Program-made: the position numbers and the translations under genes
Notes under the pieces: model-generated
Told to the model about the DNA's origin: nothing
Databases searched by the model: none
The model's input: the letters and a program-made list of their open reading frames with translations, nothing else
Assembly (NCBI RefSeq): GCF_029392895.1
Contig: NZ_CP114200.1
Coordinates: 6,144,501-6,208,500, forward strand
Direction of reading: 5' to 3'
Length of the DNA stretch: 64,000 nt
Source: Streptomyces sp. 71268
Lineage (GTDB): Bacteria > Actinomycetota > Actinomycetes > Streptomycetales > Streptomycetaceae
Shown here: piece after piece, positions 25,920 through 34,653 of the stretch
Numbering within the stretch: the stretch's first letter is position 1
Layout: every line of letters begins with the position of its first letter

Positions 25920-26087
25920 CCGCTCCCGTACGGTGTCCGCGCCCGGCGCCTGGCGTCCGGCGCCCGGCGCCTGGCGTCCGGCGCGCGTCGGTCGCGGACA
26001 TCGGTCGCGGACATTGGTCGCGTCGGTGGTGCTCGTACGGCGGGCCGGGGGAGCGGATCGCTGCCTTCGCCGGCGCCGTGGTCGGGC

Positions 26088-26600
26088 TCACAGCACCGTT
26101 CTCAGGTCGACCACGTGCGGGAACTCATCCGCGACGTAGTCGCTCGCCCGGCCCTCCGCGAAAAGGTCGCGCAGGTACATTCCCGGAAAGTCGAGGGGTT
26201 CGTTTCGGTTCGCGAGCTGGACGCGGGCCCGGAGGCGGGTGTCGCCGTCCCGGAGGAGAACGTCACACCAATCCGGTACGGGGGCGTCGAGGCCGTCCAC
26301 GGTGACCTGGATTTCGGAAAGGTCCGCGAGCCAGGTGCTCATGTCATCGAGCAGCCAGGCCAATTGGAGATGGGGAGGCGATTTTGGGGCGGGTTGCCAG
26401 TCGTGGTCCGCGCGCCAGGCACGGTCGGCGGCCTGTCGGGGGCTTCCGTGGAGGAAGATACCGGGTGCGGGAGCGGCGCCGGTATCCGCGAAGGTGAGCC
26501 TGCGGGTCGGGATATCGAGATGGAGCAGGCGGTATCCGTCGCCGCCCATGGTCATTGCCGCTTCGGCGGCGCGCGCCAGAAACGGGGTGCTGGTGTGCAC
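26088..26600 (-). CDS. Hypothetical protein downstream of a secreted protein
   Basis: This 170-residue cytosolic protein is not recognised. It starts at GTG 26600 behind CAGGAG. Features include ARAAEAAMTMGGDGYRLLHL, a Trp-rich centre (HDWQPAPKSPPHLQLAWLLDD) and DWCDVLLRDGDTRLRARVQL. The composition is acidic (many D/E in the second half). It follows the secreted basic protein at 26697-27371 across a 14-bp hairpin. An immunity or chaperone role for that protein is possible but unproven. Confidence 0.6.
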   Translation of the reverse strand: MHTSTPFLARAAEAAMTMGGDGYRLLHLDIPTRRLTFADTGAAPAPGIFLHGSPRQAADRAWRADHDWQPAPKSPPHLQLAWLLDDMSTWLADLSEIQVTVDGLDAPVPDWCDVLLRDGDTRLRARVQLANRNEPLDFPGMYLRDLFAEGRASDYVADEFPHVVDLRTVL

Positions 26601-26631
26601 GGTTCAGCTCCTGGGCGGTGGCCGGGCTCGG

Positions 26632-26672
26632 GTGCCTGCTTCGACCCCACTGGTCGGAGTCGAAGCAGGCAC
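26632..26672 (-). terminator. Strong hairpin between the secreted protein and the next gene
   Basis: Perfect 14-bp arms GTGCCTGCTTCGAC and GTCGAAGCAGGCAC are separated by 13 bases. It lies 25 bp after the stop of the minus-strand gene at 26697 and 31 bp before the start of the next gene, so it is either a terminator or a partial-read-through attenuator. Confidence 0.8.
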
Positions 26673-26696
26673 GTCTTCCGAAAGGGCGCGGGGAGG

Positions 26697-27371
26697 TTAC
26701 TCCGCGAAGCCGCCGAAAGCGGGCGTGTTCAGCGACGGCTTGTGAGCGGCCGCGGATTTCTCGGCCGGCACCGCGGTGGCCGTCAACGTCCGCGTGCTGG
26801 TGGCGAGTGGCCGGTAGGAGCGCTGGTACTGCTCGTCGGAGCTGGCTGCTGATCCGCGGTTGAGCTTGGCCAGCGTGGTGGACACCCACTTCGGGCACTT
26901 GACCACGCCCGTGCAGTACATGGTGATGACACCCTTGTCCTGACCGTCCCGCAGTTTCTTCTCGTTGACGGTGAGTTGCACCTTGTACTGCTTGACGAGT
27001 TTGCAGACGCCGTTACGGCACTTGTACTTGCCCGCGTACGCGATCTCCCGGTACGACTTCCCGCCGATGTGCTGACGGTTGGGTGACTGCGCGACGTACT
27101 CGACGGCGCCGTACTTGGTGATGTTGTGCTTCTTCTTCAGCTTGTTCCAGCCGAATCCCTTGTCCTGGGCGCTGTTGTAGTAACCAACACGCAGCGAGGC
27201 ATGGCCGGGACCCATGTACTTGAGGTGCTTGAGAATCTTGTACGCCGGGTCCGCCGCTATCGACGGAGGGGCCGGCGGAGAATTCGTGTCGCTGACCGCT
27301 GAGGCGGTTCCGGCGACGCCGACGGTCATCACCGTCGCTGCCGCTATGGCCGTGAACTTCGTGCGCAGCAT
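26697..27371 (-). CDS. Small secreted, basic, Cys-containing protein of unknown function
   Basis: This 224-residue protein has a clear Sec signal peptide (MLRTKFTAIAAATVMTVGVA..ASA, cleaved near residue 25). The mature part is Lys/Tyr-rich with four cysteines in two pairs (KCRNGVCK and MYCTGVVKCPKW), likely forming disulfides outside the cell. Other segments are YMGPGHASLRVGYYNSAQDK and FGWNKLKKKHNITKYGAVEY. The C-terminal ~50 residues are Ser/Thr/Ala-rich and look disordered. No known family is recognised. Basic charge and disulfides would suit a secreted nuclease-like toxin or inhibitor, but no catalytic motif is seen. Confidence 0.65.
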   Translation of the reverse strand: MLRTKFTAIAAATVMTVGVAGTASAVSDTNSPPAPPSIAADPAYKILKHLKYMGPGHASLRVGYYNSAQDKGFGWNKLKKKHNITKYGAVEYVAQSPNRQHIGGKSYREIAYAGKYKCRNGVCKLVKQYKVQLTVNEKKLRDGQDKGVITMYCTGVVKCPKWVSTTLAKLNRGSAASSDEQYQRSYRPLATSTRTLTATAVPAEKSAAAHKPSLNTPAFGGFAE

Positions 27372-27696
27372 GTGTTTCCCCCTTGTTCATCGTCCTGTCG
27401 GGTGCTGGCCCGACATGACCCGTACAAGCTAGCCAACTGGCGCACCGTCATCAACGAAGTGGTGAACCCGGTGAGCGGGACGACCGAGGGAGACAGCCGT
27501 CTACCAGGGAAAGGCTGGCGAAAGGTGGTTTCTCTTCGGCGTGTTTCTCTTGCGTGTCGGTATTGCCGGTGGCCGCCCCCATTCGAGCCCCCGCCGGGAC
27601 GTACCCGGCCCGCCGCCGAGAGCCCACCAGCCCGAGCGAGGCCCCCGGTCCGACTCCCGCTCCCGGCCGGCCCGTAGGAGGGTGGCGGTCCCCTGG

Positions 27697-27708
27697 GATA
27701 CTGCGGTG
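27697..27708 (+). promoter_or_regulatory. Promoter -10 element for leaderless DUF2071 mRNA
   Basis: GATACT (27697-27702) lies exactly 6 nt before ATG 27709, which has no ribosome-binding site. Confidence 0.5.
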
Positions 27709-28476
27709 ATGGTGTCGCTGGAGAGGGTTCCCGAGCCGATAACGGCCGACCCGCCGCACGACGCGGAGTACCCGCTGCTCACGCAGTCCTGGCTGGACCT
27801 GACCTTCCTGCACTGGGCCGCCGAACCCGCCGCCGTCGCGCCGCTGTTGCCCGTCGGCACCCGTCCGGACACGTTGGACGGTCGCACCTACGTCGGGCTG
27901 GTCGCCTTCCGGATGCACCGGGTGGGCTGGTTCCGGCTCCCGGGCGTCCCCTACCTCGGGACCTTCCCGGAGACCAACGTCCGCCTGTACTCGGTGGACG
28001 CCCACGGCCGGCGTGGGGTGGTCTTCCGCTCGCTGGACGCGTCCCGCCTGGTTCCCGTCGCCGTCGCCCGGGCCGCGTTCCGCCTCCCCTACCTCTGGTC
28101 GAGGATGAGCGTGCGCCGGGTCGGCGACACCGTCACGTACACCAGCCGTCGGCGCTGGCCCGGGCCGCGGGGCGCGTACAGCCGGATCGCCATCCGGGTC
28201 GCTGGGCCGGTTGACGAGCCCACCGACCTTGAGCACTTCCTGACCGCCCGCTGGGGCATGCACAACACGTTCTTCGGGCGCTCGATGTACCTCCCGAACA
28301 CCCACCCCCGCTGGCCCCTGCACCGCGCCGAACTCCTGCGCTGCGACGAGAACCTGATCGCCGCCGCGGGCCTGCCGGCGCCGGCAGCGCGGCCGGTGAG
28401 CGTGCTGTACTCGCCGGGCGTCCCGGTCCGGTTCGGGCGTCCGCCGCGCGCCCCGGCGGGCATCCCCACGCCGTAG
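27709..28476 (+). CDS. DUF2071 (YqjF-like) family protein
   Basis: This 255-residue protein matches the DUF2071/YqjF family: LLTQSWLDLTFLHWAAEPAA near the start, YVGLVAFRMHRVGWFRLPG, then PYLGTFPETNVRLYS and a C-terminal HRAELLRCDENLIAAAGL. The family has an acetoacetate-decarboxylase-like fold but no confirmed activity. The start ATG 27709 fits the leaderless pattern. It ends 19 bp from the convergent MarR stop, so the transcripts may overlap. Confidence 0.85.
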   Translation: MVSLERVPEPITADPPHDAEYPLLTQSWLDLTFLHWAAEPAAVAPLLPVGTRPDTLDGRTYVGLVAFRMHRVGWFRLPGVPYLGTFPETNVRLYSVDAHGRRGVVFRSLDASRLVPVAVARAAFRLPYLWSRMSVRRVGDTVTYTSRRRWPGPRGAYSRIAIRVAGPVDEPTDLEHFLTARWGMHNTFFGRSMYLPNTHPRWPLHRAELLRCDENLIAAAGLPAPAARPVSVLYSPGVPVRFGRPPRAPAGIPTP

Positions 28477-28495
28477 CCGGGCCGCCGCGGGCAGG

Positions 28496-28945
28496 TCACC
28501 CCAGGAGCCGGGTCACCACGCGGTCGAGCGCCTCGATGTCCTCGCGGGGCAGGGCGAGCAGGTCGTCGGGCGGGGTGGCGAGGATCGTGGCGGCGCGGTG
28601 GGCGGCGGCCTTGCCCTCCTCGGTGAGGCGGACCAGCTTGGAGCGCCGGTCGACGGGGTGTGTGACGCGCTCCGCGAAGCCGCGTCGTACCAGGTCGTCG
28701 ACGATGACGGTGGTGTACGGCGGGTCGGTGCCCATCCGCTGTGCCAGGTCCCGCAGCGTGAGCGGGCCCGGGGCGATGCGGCGCAGGGCGCGGATGCGAC
28801 TGAAGCTCATGCCGAGCGCGTCCGCGACCTCCTTGCGACGGTTGTGGCGCTCCAACAGGAGGGTGTGCAGCCCCTGCCAGGCTCGGGTGGCGGCCTGAGC
28901 GGTGGCGTCGTCCACCGGTTGGTCCGTCTCGCGTGCGCGTTCCAT
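28496..28945 (-). CDS. MarR-family regulator of the adjacent exporter
   Basis: This 149-residue MarR protein has its winged-helix with ADALGMSFSRIRALRRIAPG and LTLRDLAQRMGTDPPYTTVI, and the wing GFAERVTHPVDRRSKLVRLT. The start ATG 28945 overlaps the exporter's stop by one base in an ATGA arrangement, so the two are translationally coupled and transcribed from the promoter at about 30430-30460. A 31-bp palindrome there is the likely operator, making a drug-responsive autoregulated export operon. Confidence 0.88.
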   Translation of the reverse strand: MERARETDQPVDDATAQAATRAWQGLHTLLLERHNRRKEVADALGMSFSRIRALRRIAPGPLTLRDLAQRMGTDPPYTTVIVDDLVRRGFAERVTHPVDRRSKLVRLTEEGKAAAHRAATILATPPDDLLALPREDIEALDRVVTRLLG

Positions 28946-30414
28946 CAGGCCTTCACTGTCGCTTGGGTCTCCTCGGCGGCCAGCCGCCGCGCGGTGCGCC
29001 GGGCCGTGGACTGCGCCCAGCGGCCAGAGGTGAGCGTACCCACCAGCAGGATTCCGCCGCCGCACCCGGCGATGAGCCACCAGGCCGTCCGGCTCGCGTC
29101 GATGAACGCCGTCGGGTCCGGGTGCGGGCCGGTCGCCGCCGGGTCCAGGTGGGCGCCGGCCGCCAGCAGCGCGCCGATGACCGCCACCCCGAGCGCCTGG
29201 CCGAGCTGGCGGCTGGTGGAGGCCATCGCGGCGGCCACGCCGGCCCGCGAGCGCGGCAGCGAGGCCACAGCGGTGTTGGTGATGGGGGCGTTGACCATCC
29301 CGAAGCCGATGCCGAACAGCGCGTAGGCGGGGAACAGTACGGCCACCGAGAGGTGCGCGGAGTAGGTCAGCGCCTGGAGGGCCGCGCTCGCGCCCAGCGC
29401 GGCCCCGGCCACCAGGAGCGGCGTGCGGGGCCCGTGGGATCCGACGATCCGCCCCGACAGCGGCGCGCTGACCAGCGCCATGACGGCCATGGGCAGCATG
29501 AACAGGCCGGCGTGCAGCGGGTCGAAGCGCCGTACGTGCTGGAGGTAGAGGGAGCTGATGAACAGGAAGCCGCCCAGCGAGAAGAACGCGGCCACGGCGG
29601 TGACGGTGGCCCCCGAGAACGGCACGGACCGAAAGAGTCGCAGGTCAACCAGGGGATCGGCGCGCCTGGGCTCGTACCACAGGAGCCCCAGGAGCGCGCC
29701 GAGGGCGGTGAGCGCGCACGCGACCACGAGCGGCGAGTCCCAGCCCCGGGCCGGCGACTCGATGATCGCGTACGTCACCGTCGCGAGGAGGACGATGACC
29801 AGGACCTGCCCGACGGGATCGACGCGGCGGGGGCGCGCGGCGCGGGACTCCGGTACGTAGCGCCGGGTCAGGACGAGCGCGGCCAGGCCGATGGGGACGT
29901 TGATCCAGAAGATGGCGCGCCAACCGGCCGCCTCCACGAGCGCGCCGCCCATGATCGGCCCGGCCGCCATGCTGATCCCGACGACGCCGCTCCACACGCC
30001 GATCGCGCGGGCGCGTTCGCGGGAGTCGGCGAACACGTTGCTGATGATCGACATGGCGACGGGGTTGAGCATCGACCCGCCGACGGCCTGGAGCACCCGC
30101 GCGGCGATCAGCCAGCCGAGCCCCGGCGCGAGGCTGCACAGCAGCGAGGCCGTGGTGAAGACGGTCAACCCGGCCTGGAAGACGCGCCGTCGCCCCACCC
30201 GGTCGGCGAGCGAACCGGAGAACATCAACAGGCTGGCCAGCACCAGGGTGTAGCCGTCGACCGTCCACTGCAGTCCGGAGACCGAACTGCCCAGATCGCG
30301 CTGGATGGAGGGCAGCGCGACGTTGAGGGCGGTGACGTCGAAACTGACGATCAACAAGCTCAGGCAGCAGATGGCCAGCACCAACCAGCGCCGGCGCGGA
30401 GCGAGCTGGGCCAC
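28945..30414 (-). CDS. MFS drug exporter, DHA2 (14-TM) type
   Basis: This ~489-residue major-facilitator antiporter of the EmrB/QacA group has 14 predicted helices. Diagnostic pieces are LIVSFDVTALNVALPSIQRD (motif D1), GSLADRVGRRRVFQAGLTVF (motif A), and ARVLQAVGGSMLNPVAMSII. The start is set at GTG 30414 because GAGGA lies 7 nt upstream; ATG 30432 would be an alternative. It is encoded upstream of, and coupled to, a MarR regulator. It probably extrudes lipophilic or cationic drugs in exchange for protons. Confidence 0.9.
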   Translation of the reverse strand: MAQLAPRRRWLVLAICCLSLLIVSFDVTALNVALPSIQRDLGSSVSGLQWTVDGYTLVLASLLMFSGSLADRVGRRRVFQAGLTVFTTASLLCSLAPGLGWLIAARVLQAVGGSMLNPVAMSIISNVFADSRERARAIGVWSGVVGISMAAGPIMGGALVEAAGWRAIFWINVPIGLAALVLTRRYVPESRAARPRRVDPVGQVLVIVLLATVTYAIIESPARGWDSPLVVACALTALGALLGLLWYEPRRADPLVDLRLFRSVPFSGATVTAVAAFFSLGGFLFISSLYLQHVRRFDPLHAGLFMLPMAVMALVSAPLSGRIVGSHGPRTPLLVAGAALGASAALQALTYSAHLSVAVLFPAYALFGIGFGMVNAPITNTAVASLPRSRAGVAAAMASTSRQLGQALGVAVIGALLAAGAHLDPAATGPHPDPTAFIDASRTAWWLIAGCGGGILLVGTLTSGRWAQSTARRTARRLAAEETQATVKA

Positions 30415-30431
30415 GGGACATCCTCGATTCA

Positions 30432-30462
30432 TTGTGTGGATACAACTATTGCGTCCACACAA
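30432..30462 (-). promoter_or_regulatory. MarR operator upstream of the exporter operon
   Basis: TTGTGTGGA (30432-30440) and TCCACACAA (30454-30462) form perfect 9-bp arms around a 13-bp centre, just upstream of the exporter start. The size and position are typical for a MarR dimer. The remainder of the spacer up to 30831 shows no convincing gene. Confidence 0.75.
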
Positions 30463-30831
30463 CTAAATGTCCAGGGGGCTGGGGTTGAGGTTGGCGGGGC
30501 CGTCACCCCGCCCGGCAGGGGGCCGGAGTGGTTCTGTGGCCTCGTGCGGGATCGCTCCGGTCTGCGGGACCCGTGCGGTGAGGACTCCTCGGCCACTGCG
30601 CGTCGCTCCACGCCTGGATCGGCATCAGGCCGACGAGGCGCAGGAGTGCTACGGACAAAGATCGACGCACTGGACATCTGCACCGACTTCGATACCGCAG
30701 CGGCGGCCGAGTGAGCGTCATTCGGCGGCGAGGCGCTTGCCACTCATCGAGCTGCGAGTTGGGCACATCCTGCCTGGTGGCCGATGAGGCGTACGGCATG
30801 TTGGCTGCCAGCAGCGGACCTCGGCGCCGCC

Positions 30832-33189
30832 TTAAGTGGTCAGGAGTCTTTCCATGCTACGGAGAACTGCGGCTTCGCGCTCAGTGTCTCCGAGGGCGCG
30901 AAACATGGCCGCAGCGCGACTCAGTTGCTCCCTGGCCATGGAAATGTCTCCCGCAGCGGCCCCTACCCGGCCGACCGCATGGGCCGCATTCGCTTGCCCG
31001 AGCCGGTCGCCGAGGGTCCTGAACAATGCCGCCGATTCGAGTATGAGCTGTGCTGCGGCCCCGAGATCACCGGATTCGCTCCTTACCCTGCCGAGGCCGT
31101 ACACGGCATTGGCCTCACCGTGCACATCGCCGAGAGCGCTGGCCAACTGCCGGGCGCGTGTCAACGCCAGGGCGGCAGCCTCATGGTTTCCCAACTGACG
31201 CCGCGTGCGCCCCAGGCTGCTCAGAACCGTGGCCTCACCTCCCTGGTCGCCGACCCGTTGGTGATGAACGAGAGCTTGCTCCAGTAACTCCGCACCCTGC
31301 GCGTGATCGCCCATGGCAGACCACACGCGGCCCAAGTCGTGCAGCGCAACAGCTTCCCCCGCCTGATCACGCGCCTCCCGGCACAGGGTGAGCGCCTGCT
31401 CCTGCAAGGCGGCGGCGGCCGAAAGGTCTCCGGTCATGTCCCGAACCCGGCCCAGCGCCCCCAGGGTGACCGCCTGGCACCGACGATCCCCGATGGATCT
31501 GAACGCGGAAAGGGCCTGCTCTTGGAGCCGGGCCGCCGCAGGGTAGTCGCTGGTCGCCGATCGCATCCGGCCCAGCTCGCGCAAGGTAGTGGCGGCACCA
31601 TGCGTGTCATGAGCGCCTTGGTACCAAGCCAGGGCTCGCTCGTGCAATTGGACGGCTTCCTGGTAGTCGCCGATCGCAGCCCGGGCGCAGGCCAGCTCGT
31701 ATGATGCGTGCGCCTCAGCGCGCTGTGCGCCACAACGGCGGGCCGCTGCGACGGCGGCACGGTGGAGGGAGGCAACGTGCGGCCAAGGGCCGTCGTGACG
31801 CAGAAAGACCGCCATCGAGGCCGTCAGCGTGACGACCCGAGCGTCGTCCGACTGGGCTCGCGCAAAGTCGATGCAGGCGATGAGAGTGGCGCGCTCTCGA
31901 CGCATCCACGCCAGTGCCTCGTCTCGATTCTGTGGTAGATGACCAATGCGCGTGCCCCCAGGTGGTGAGCTGCCGTGGTGGCACTGCCGCAGAAACCAGT
32001 CGGCCTCTGCGGTCGCGCCCTGGTAGTAGTCCAGAAGGCGATCAAGGCTTCGGCACCTCGTCGCGGGAGTGTCTTCAGCCTTTCTGCGGTCTTCTGCGTA
32101 TGCGCGAATGAGATCGTGCATACGGAAGCGACCTGGGGTCAACTCGTCGATCAGGTGGTCCGCGTACAGGAGCTCAAGACCGTGGCGTGCCTGTTCTACC
32201 CTGATGTTGTTAAGGGCCGCAGTGGCGTACGCGTCGAAGTCCGGCCCGATGTGCGAGCTCAGGCTGCGGAAGAGGCGTCTTTGCTCCGGGGGGAGGGCCG
32301 CGTAGGACAGGTCGAAGGCCGCAGCGACAGCGCGGCCTGGGACGCGCAGTTCACTGAGCCGGTCCCGAGCCGCGGCGAAGTTCGCTGCGAGTTGAGTGAT
32401 CGACCATTTCGGGTGATGAGCCAAGCGCCCGGCAAGTACGGCTATTGCCAGAGGGAGGTTGCCGCACTGCCGGACCATGCCGGCGGCTGAGGCCAACTCG
32501 GATGGTTCCGGGGTGCGGTGCGCGAGCTGGTGGAGGAGTCGAACCCCCTGCTCTGTCGGCAGGGGAGCGAGGGTTATGGACGTGGCGTTGTCCAGGGCCA
32601 AGAGTCGGCGACGGCTGGTCACGAGGGCCAGGCAATTACCGGTTCCTGGCAGTAGCGGTTCAATCTGGGCGGAATCCACTGCGTCATCGAGGACAATGAG
32701 TGTCTTCTTCCCTGAGAGCTGGGCTCGCCATAGCGCGGAACGGGCGTCCAGATGGGCTGGGATCAACTGCGCGGGGACGCCGTGGAGGGTGAGCAGGGAG
32801 GCGAGGAGCTCTGAGGAGTCGACGGGGCGTTGCCCGGGCGTGTGCGCGTGCAGGCGAAGGAAGAGTTGTCCGTCGGGGAAGTGTTTGGCAAGCAGATGTG
32901 CTGCGTGAATGACGAATGCGGTTTTGCCGACTCCGGCCATGCCGTCCACGACTGAGACGACGGTGGCCCCGCATTGCTCAGTGGCTTCACGGAGTAGGGA
33001 ACGCAGTTCGTCCTCACGGCCTGTGAACCCGGAAACCTCGCGCGGCAGGCTGGGCAGGGGACCAGGGGTGCAGGCCGGGTGGGTGCTCTGGTGGAGGTCC
33101 CCGGCCACTTGAATGACTTGGCCATGACCGTGAGAAGTAGCGTTCTGTACGAGATGGGGTTGAGGGGGATCGTGGGGTCGGCTCGTCAT
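30832..33189 (-). CDS. NLR-like NB-ARC/TPR protein with N-terminal RHIM-like motif
   Basis: This 785-residue STAND ATPase begins with an N-terminal motif (VQNAT at 14-18, IQVAG at 26-30), then NB-ARC with Walker A GMAGVGKT (83-90), Walker B region KKTLIVLDDAVD, and SRRRLLALDN; a winged-helix section ends in RFRMHDLIRAYAED. The C-terminal half has about seven to eight TPRs with repeating GD/ALxxLGRVR. Such proteins oligomerise on ligand sensing. The start overlaps the stop of the preceding 141-residue gene, which ends in the same N-motif at identical spacing. This is the arrangement of bacterial NLR/amyloid-signalling pairs that trigger a cell-death effector. Confidence 0.85.
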   Translation of the reverse strand: MTSRPHDPPQPHLVQNATSHGHGQVIQVAGDLHQSTHPACTPGPLPSLPREVSGFTGREDELRSLLREATEQCGATVVSVVDGMAGVGKTAFVIHAAHLLAKHFPDGQLFLRLHAHTPGQRPVDSSELLASLLTLHGVPAQLIPAHLDARSALWRAQLSGKKTLIVLDDAVDSAQIEPLLPGTGNCLALVTSRRRLLALDNATSITLAPLPTEQGVRLLHQLAHRTPEPSELASAAGMVRQCGNLPLAIAVLAGRLAHHPKWSITQLAANFAAARDRLSELRVPGRAVAAAFDLSYAALPPEQRRLFRSLSSHIGPDFDAYATAALNNIRVEQARHGLELLYADHLIDELTPGRFRMHDLIRAYAEDRRKAEDTPATRCRSLDRLLDYYQGATAEADWFLRQCHHGSSPPGGTRIGHLPQNRDEALAWMRRERATLIACIDFARAQSDDARVVTLTASMAVFLRHDGPWPHVASLHRAAVAAARRCGAQRAEAHASYELACARAAIGDYQEAVQLHERALAWYQGAHDTHGAATTLRELGRMRSATSDYPAAARLQEQALSAFRSIGDRRCQAVTLGALGRVRDMTGDLSAAAALQEQALTLCREARDQAGEAVALHDLGRVWSAMGDHAQGAELLEQALVHHQRVGDQGGEATVLSSLGRTRRQLGNHEAAALALTRARQLASALGDVHGEANAVYGLGRVRSESGDLGAAAQLILESAALFRTLGDRLGQANAAHAVGRVGAAAGDISMAREQLSRAAAMFRALGDTEREAAVLRSMERLLTT

Positions 33190-33611
33190 GGCCTCGGCGG
33201 CCGATGGATATGGGCGTCACGACCGACCTGGATGATCTCGGAGTGATCGTTAGCTGTGGCATTCTGCACGACCTTGTGGGGGCGGTCGAAGCCCTTCCCC
33301 TCCAGTGCCGGCGTGAGGTGTTCGTCCAAGAGTCGCCGTAGCTCGTCGGCGAACTGGGGCTCTTGGTCGAGAAGCTGTTGGAGGCGCAGGCGCCATGTGC
33401 CAGCCAGGGCGTCCTCCGGATCCTGATGCCCCTGTTGTCGCGCGGTCAGCATCAGAGACCGGACCTCGTCCAATTCTGTCCCTATCGCGGCTGCCCTCTC
33501 AGGGGCCACCCGGCGCCATAGCGCCACTGTCGCTGCCTGTGCTGTTCGCCAACCATCTGTCGCCATCGCGCAAACCAATGCGCTAGCTGCCGCGAATGCG
33601 AGTGGTTCCAT
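33186..33611 (-). CDS. Small helical putative effector with C-terminal RHIM-like motif
   Basis: This 141-residue protein has a helical N-terminal domain (about 1-105; EPLAFAAASALVCAMATDGW, EVRSLMLTARQQG, WRLRLQQLLDQEPQFADELR) and ends in a short motif: VQNAT (115-119) and IQVGRDAHIH (127-136). IQVG is the RHIM-type core. The small helical domain plus C-terminal motif resembles the Bell-type membrane-active cell-death effectors found beside NLR genes in filamentous bacteria; that domain assignment is inference. It overlaps the NLR gene by 4 bases, so both are coupled. The SD site GAGGGGG precedes the ATG. Confidence 0.65.
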   Translation of the reverse strand: MEPLAFAAASALVCAMATDGWRTAQAATVALWRRVAPERAAAIGTELDEVRSLMLTARQQGHQDPEDALAGTWRLRLQQLLDQEPQFADELRRLLDEHLTPALEGKGFDRPHKVVQNATANDHSEIIQVGRDAHIHRPPRP

Positions 33612-33918
33612 GTCGCCCCCTCACAGGAATTTCCCCGAGGAAAAAAGCTTACGGGTGGGAGGGGCCCCCGTCGTGGCCTTGCGGGCATTCAGTCGCATGA
33701 TGCTTGCGCGCTCGGGTCGTTGGCCTGGGTCGACCTGAAACGAGTGGCGTAGTGGGGAGCCTCTGGGCGCGTGTTGCGCTAACCGCTCGGGTGACGGAGT
33801 CGGCTTACGCCCCAGGCCCCACCGTGCCATCCCGCCCGGCAGGGGCGAAAGCCGCGAGCCCGCCCCGTCGGCTCGCCGCTCGGGGCGGGGTGTCGACGGG
33901 GCGGGCGCGTTGCGTGGT

Positions 33919-34653
33919 TCAGATACCGCACTTGGGGGCGGACCAGAACGCCGACGGGTCGAAGGCCACGTGGGTGTGGTCGTTGTGGCCGGTGTAGCCC
34001 GGGCCGAGGATCTCCGAGAAGCCGTGCGTCCTGGCCTGCTGCGCGAGGCGGCACAGGGTCGGCGAGCCGACGAGGTCGGCGGCGTCGCCGTACAGGTGGC
34101 GGCTGCTGGACGCGCCGCCGACCGCGCTGTTGCAGGCGTAGGAGCGGAAGCCGCTGGAGATCTGGATCGGCACGTCGCCGAGCGCGTGCCGCATCGCCTC
34201 CAGCTTCCACATGGTCTTCAGGGCGTTCGCCTTGGCGGTGGTGGCCGAGACCGCGCCGCCGGACCAGGTGGAGTTGCACTTGTTCAGCTCGGCGTACGTG
34301 AAGTGGATCGGCGTGCAGTCCGCGTCCTGGAGCGAGTAGATCTTGCTGAAGGTCTTCGGGCCCGCCACGCCGTCCGCGCTGAGGCCGTACGCGGCCTGGA
34401 ACTTCTTCACGGCGGCGGCGGTACGGGCGCCGTAGTTGCCGTCGTACGAGAGCCGTTCGCCCGAGGTCACCCAGCCGGCCACGCGGATCTGCAACTGGGT
34501 CACGTCGCTGCCCGTCGAGCCCTGGGAGAGGGTGCGGTTCCAGGTGTAGCACGAGGCGGCCTGTGCCGTGCCCGACGTGGTGCCAACGCCGATCACGGCG
34601 CCCGCCATGACCATGACAAATGAGACAAGCAAACGTGTGGTGCGTCTGAGCAT
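33919..34653 (-). CDS. Secreted M15-family peptidase with peptidoglycan-binding domain
   Basis: This 244-residue exported zinc D-Ala-D-Ala carboxypeptidase-type enzyme has a signal peptide at residues 1-32 (..GTAQAAS). A PG_binding_1 domain follows (GSTGSDVTQLQIRVAGW and GNYGARTAAAVKKFQAAYGL, DGVAGPKTF), then a Peptidase_M15_3 domain with SSRHLYGDAADLV (HxxxxxxD zinc motif) and HNDHTHVAF (third His ligand). It should trim cell-wall peptides outside the cell. The start is ATG 34653 (MLRRTTRLLVSF). The 300-bp spaces on both sides (33612-33918 and 34654-34971) show no other gene. Confidence 0.88.
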   Translation of the reverse strand: MLRRTTRLLVSFVMVMAGAVIGVGTTSGTAQAASCYTWNRTLSQGSTGSDVTQLQIRVAGWVTSGERLSYDGNYGARTAAAVKKFQAAYGLSADGVAGPKTFSKIYSLQDADCTPIHFTYAELNKCNSTWSGGAVSATTAKANALKTMWKLEAMRHALGDVPIQISSGFRSYACNSAVGGASSSRHLYGDAADLVGSPTLCRLAQQARTHGFSEILGPGYTGHNDHTHVAFDPSAFWSAPKCGI

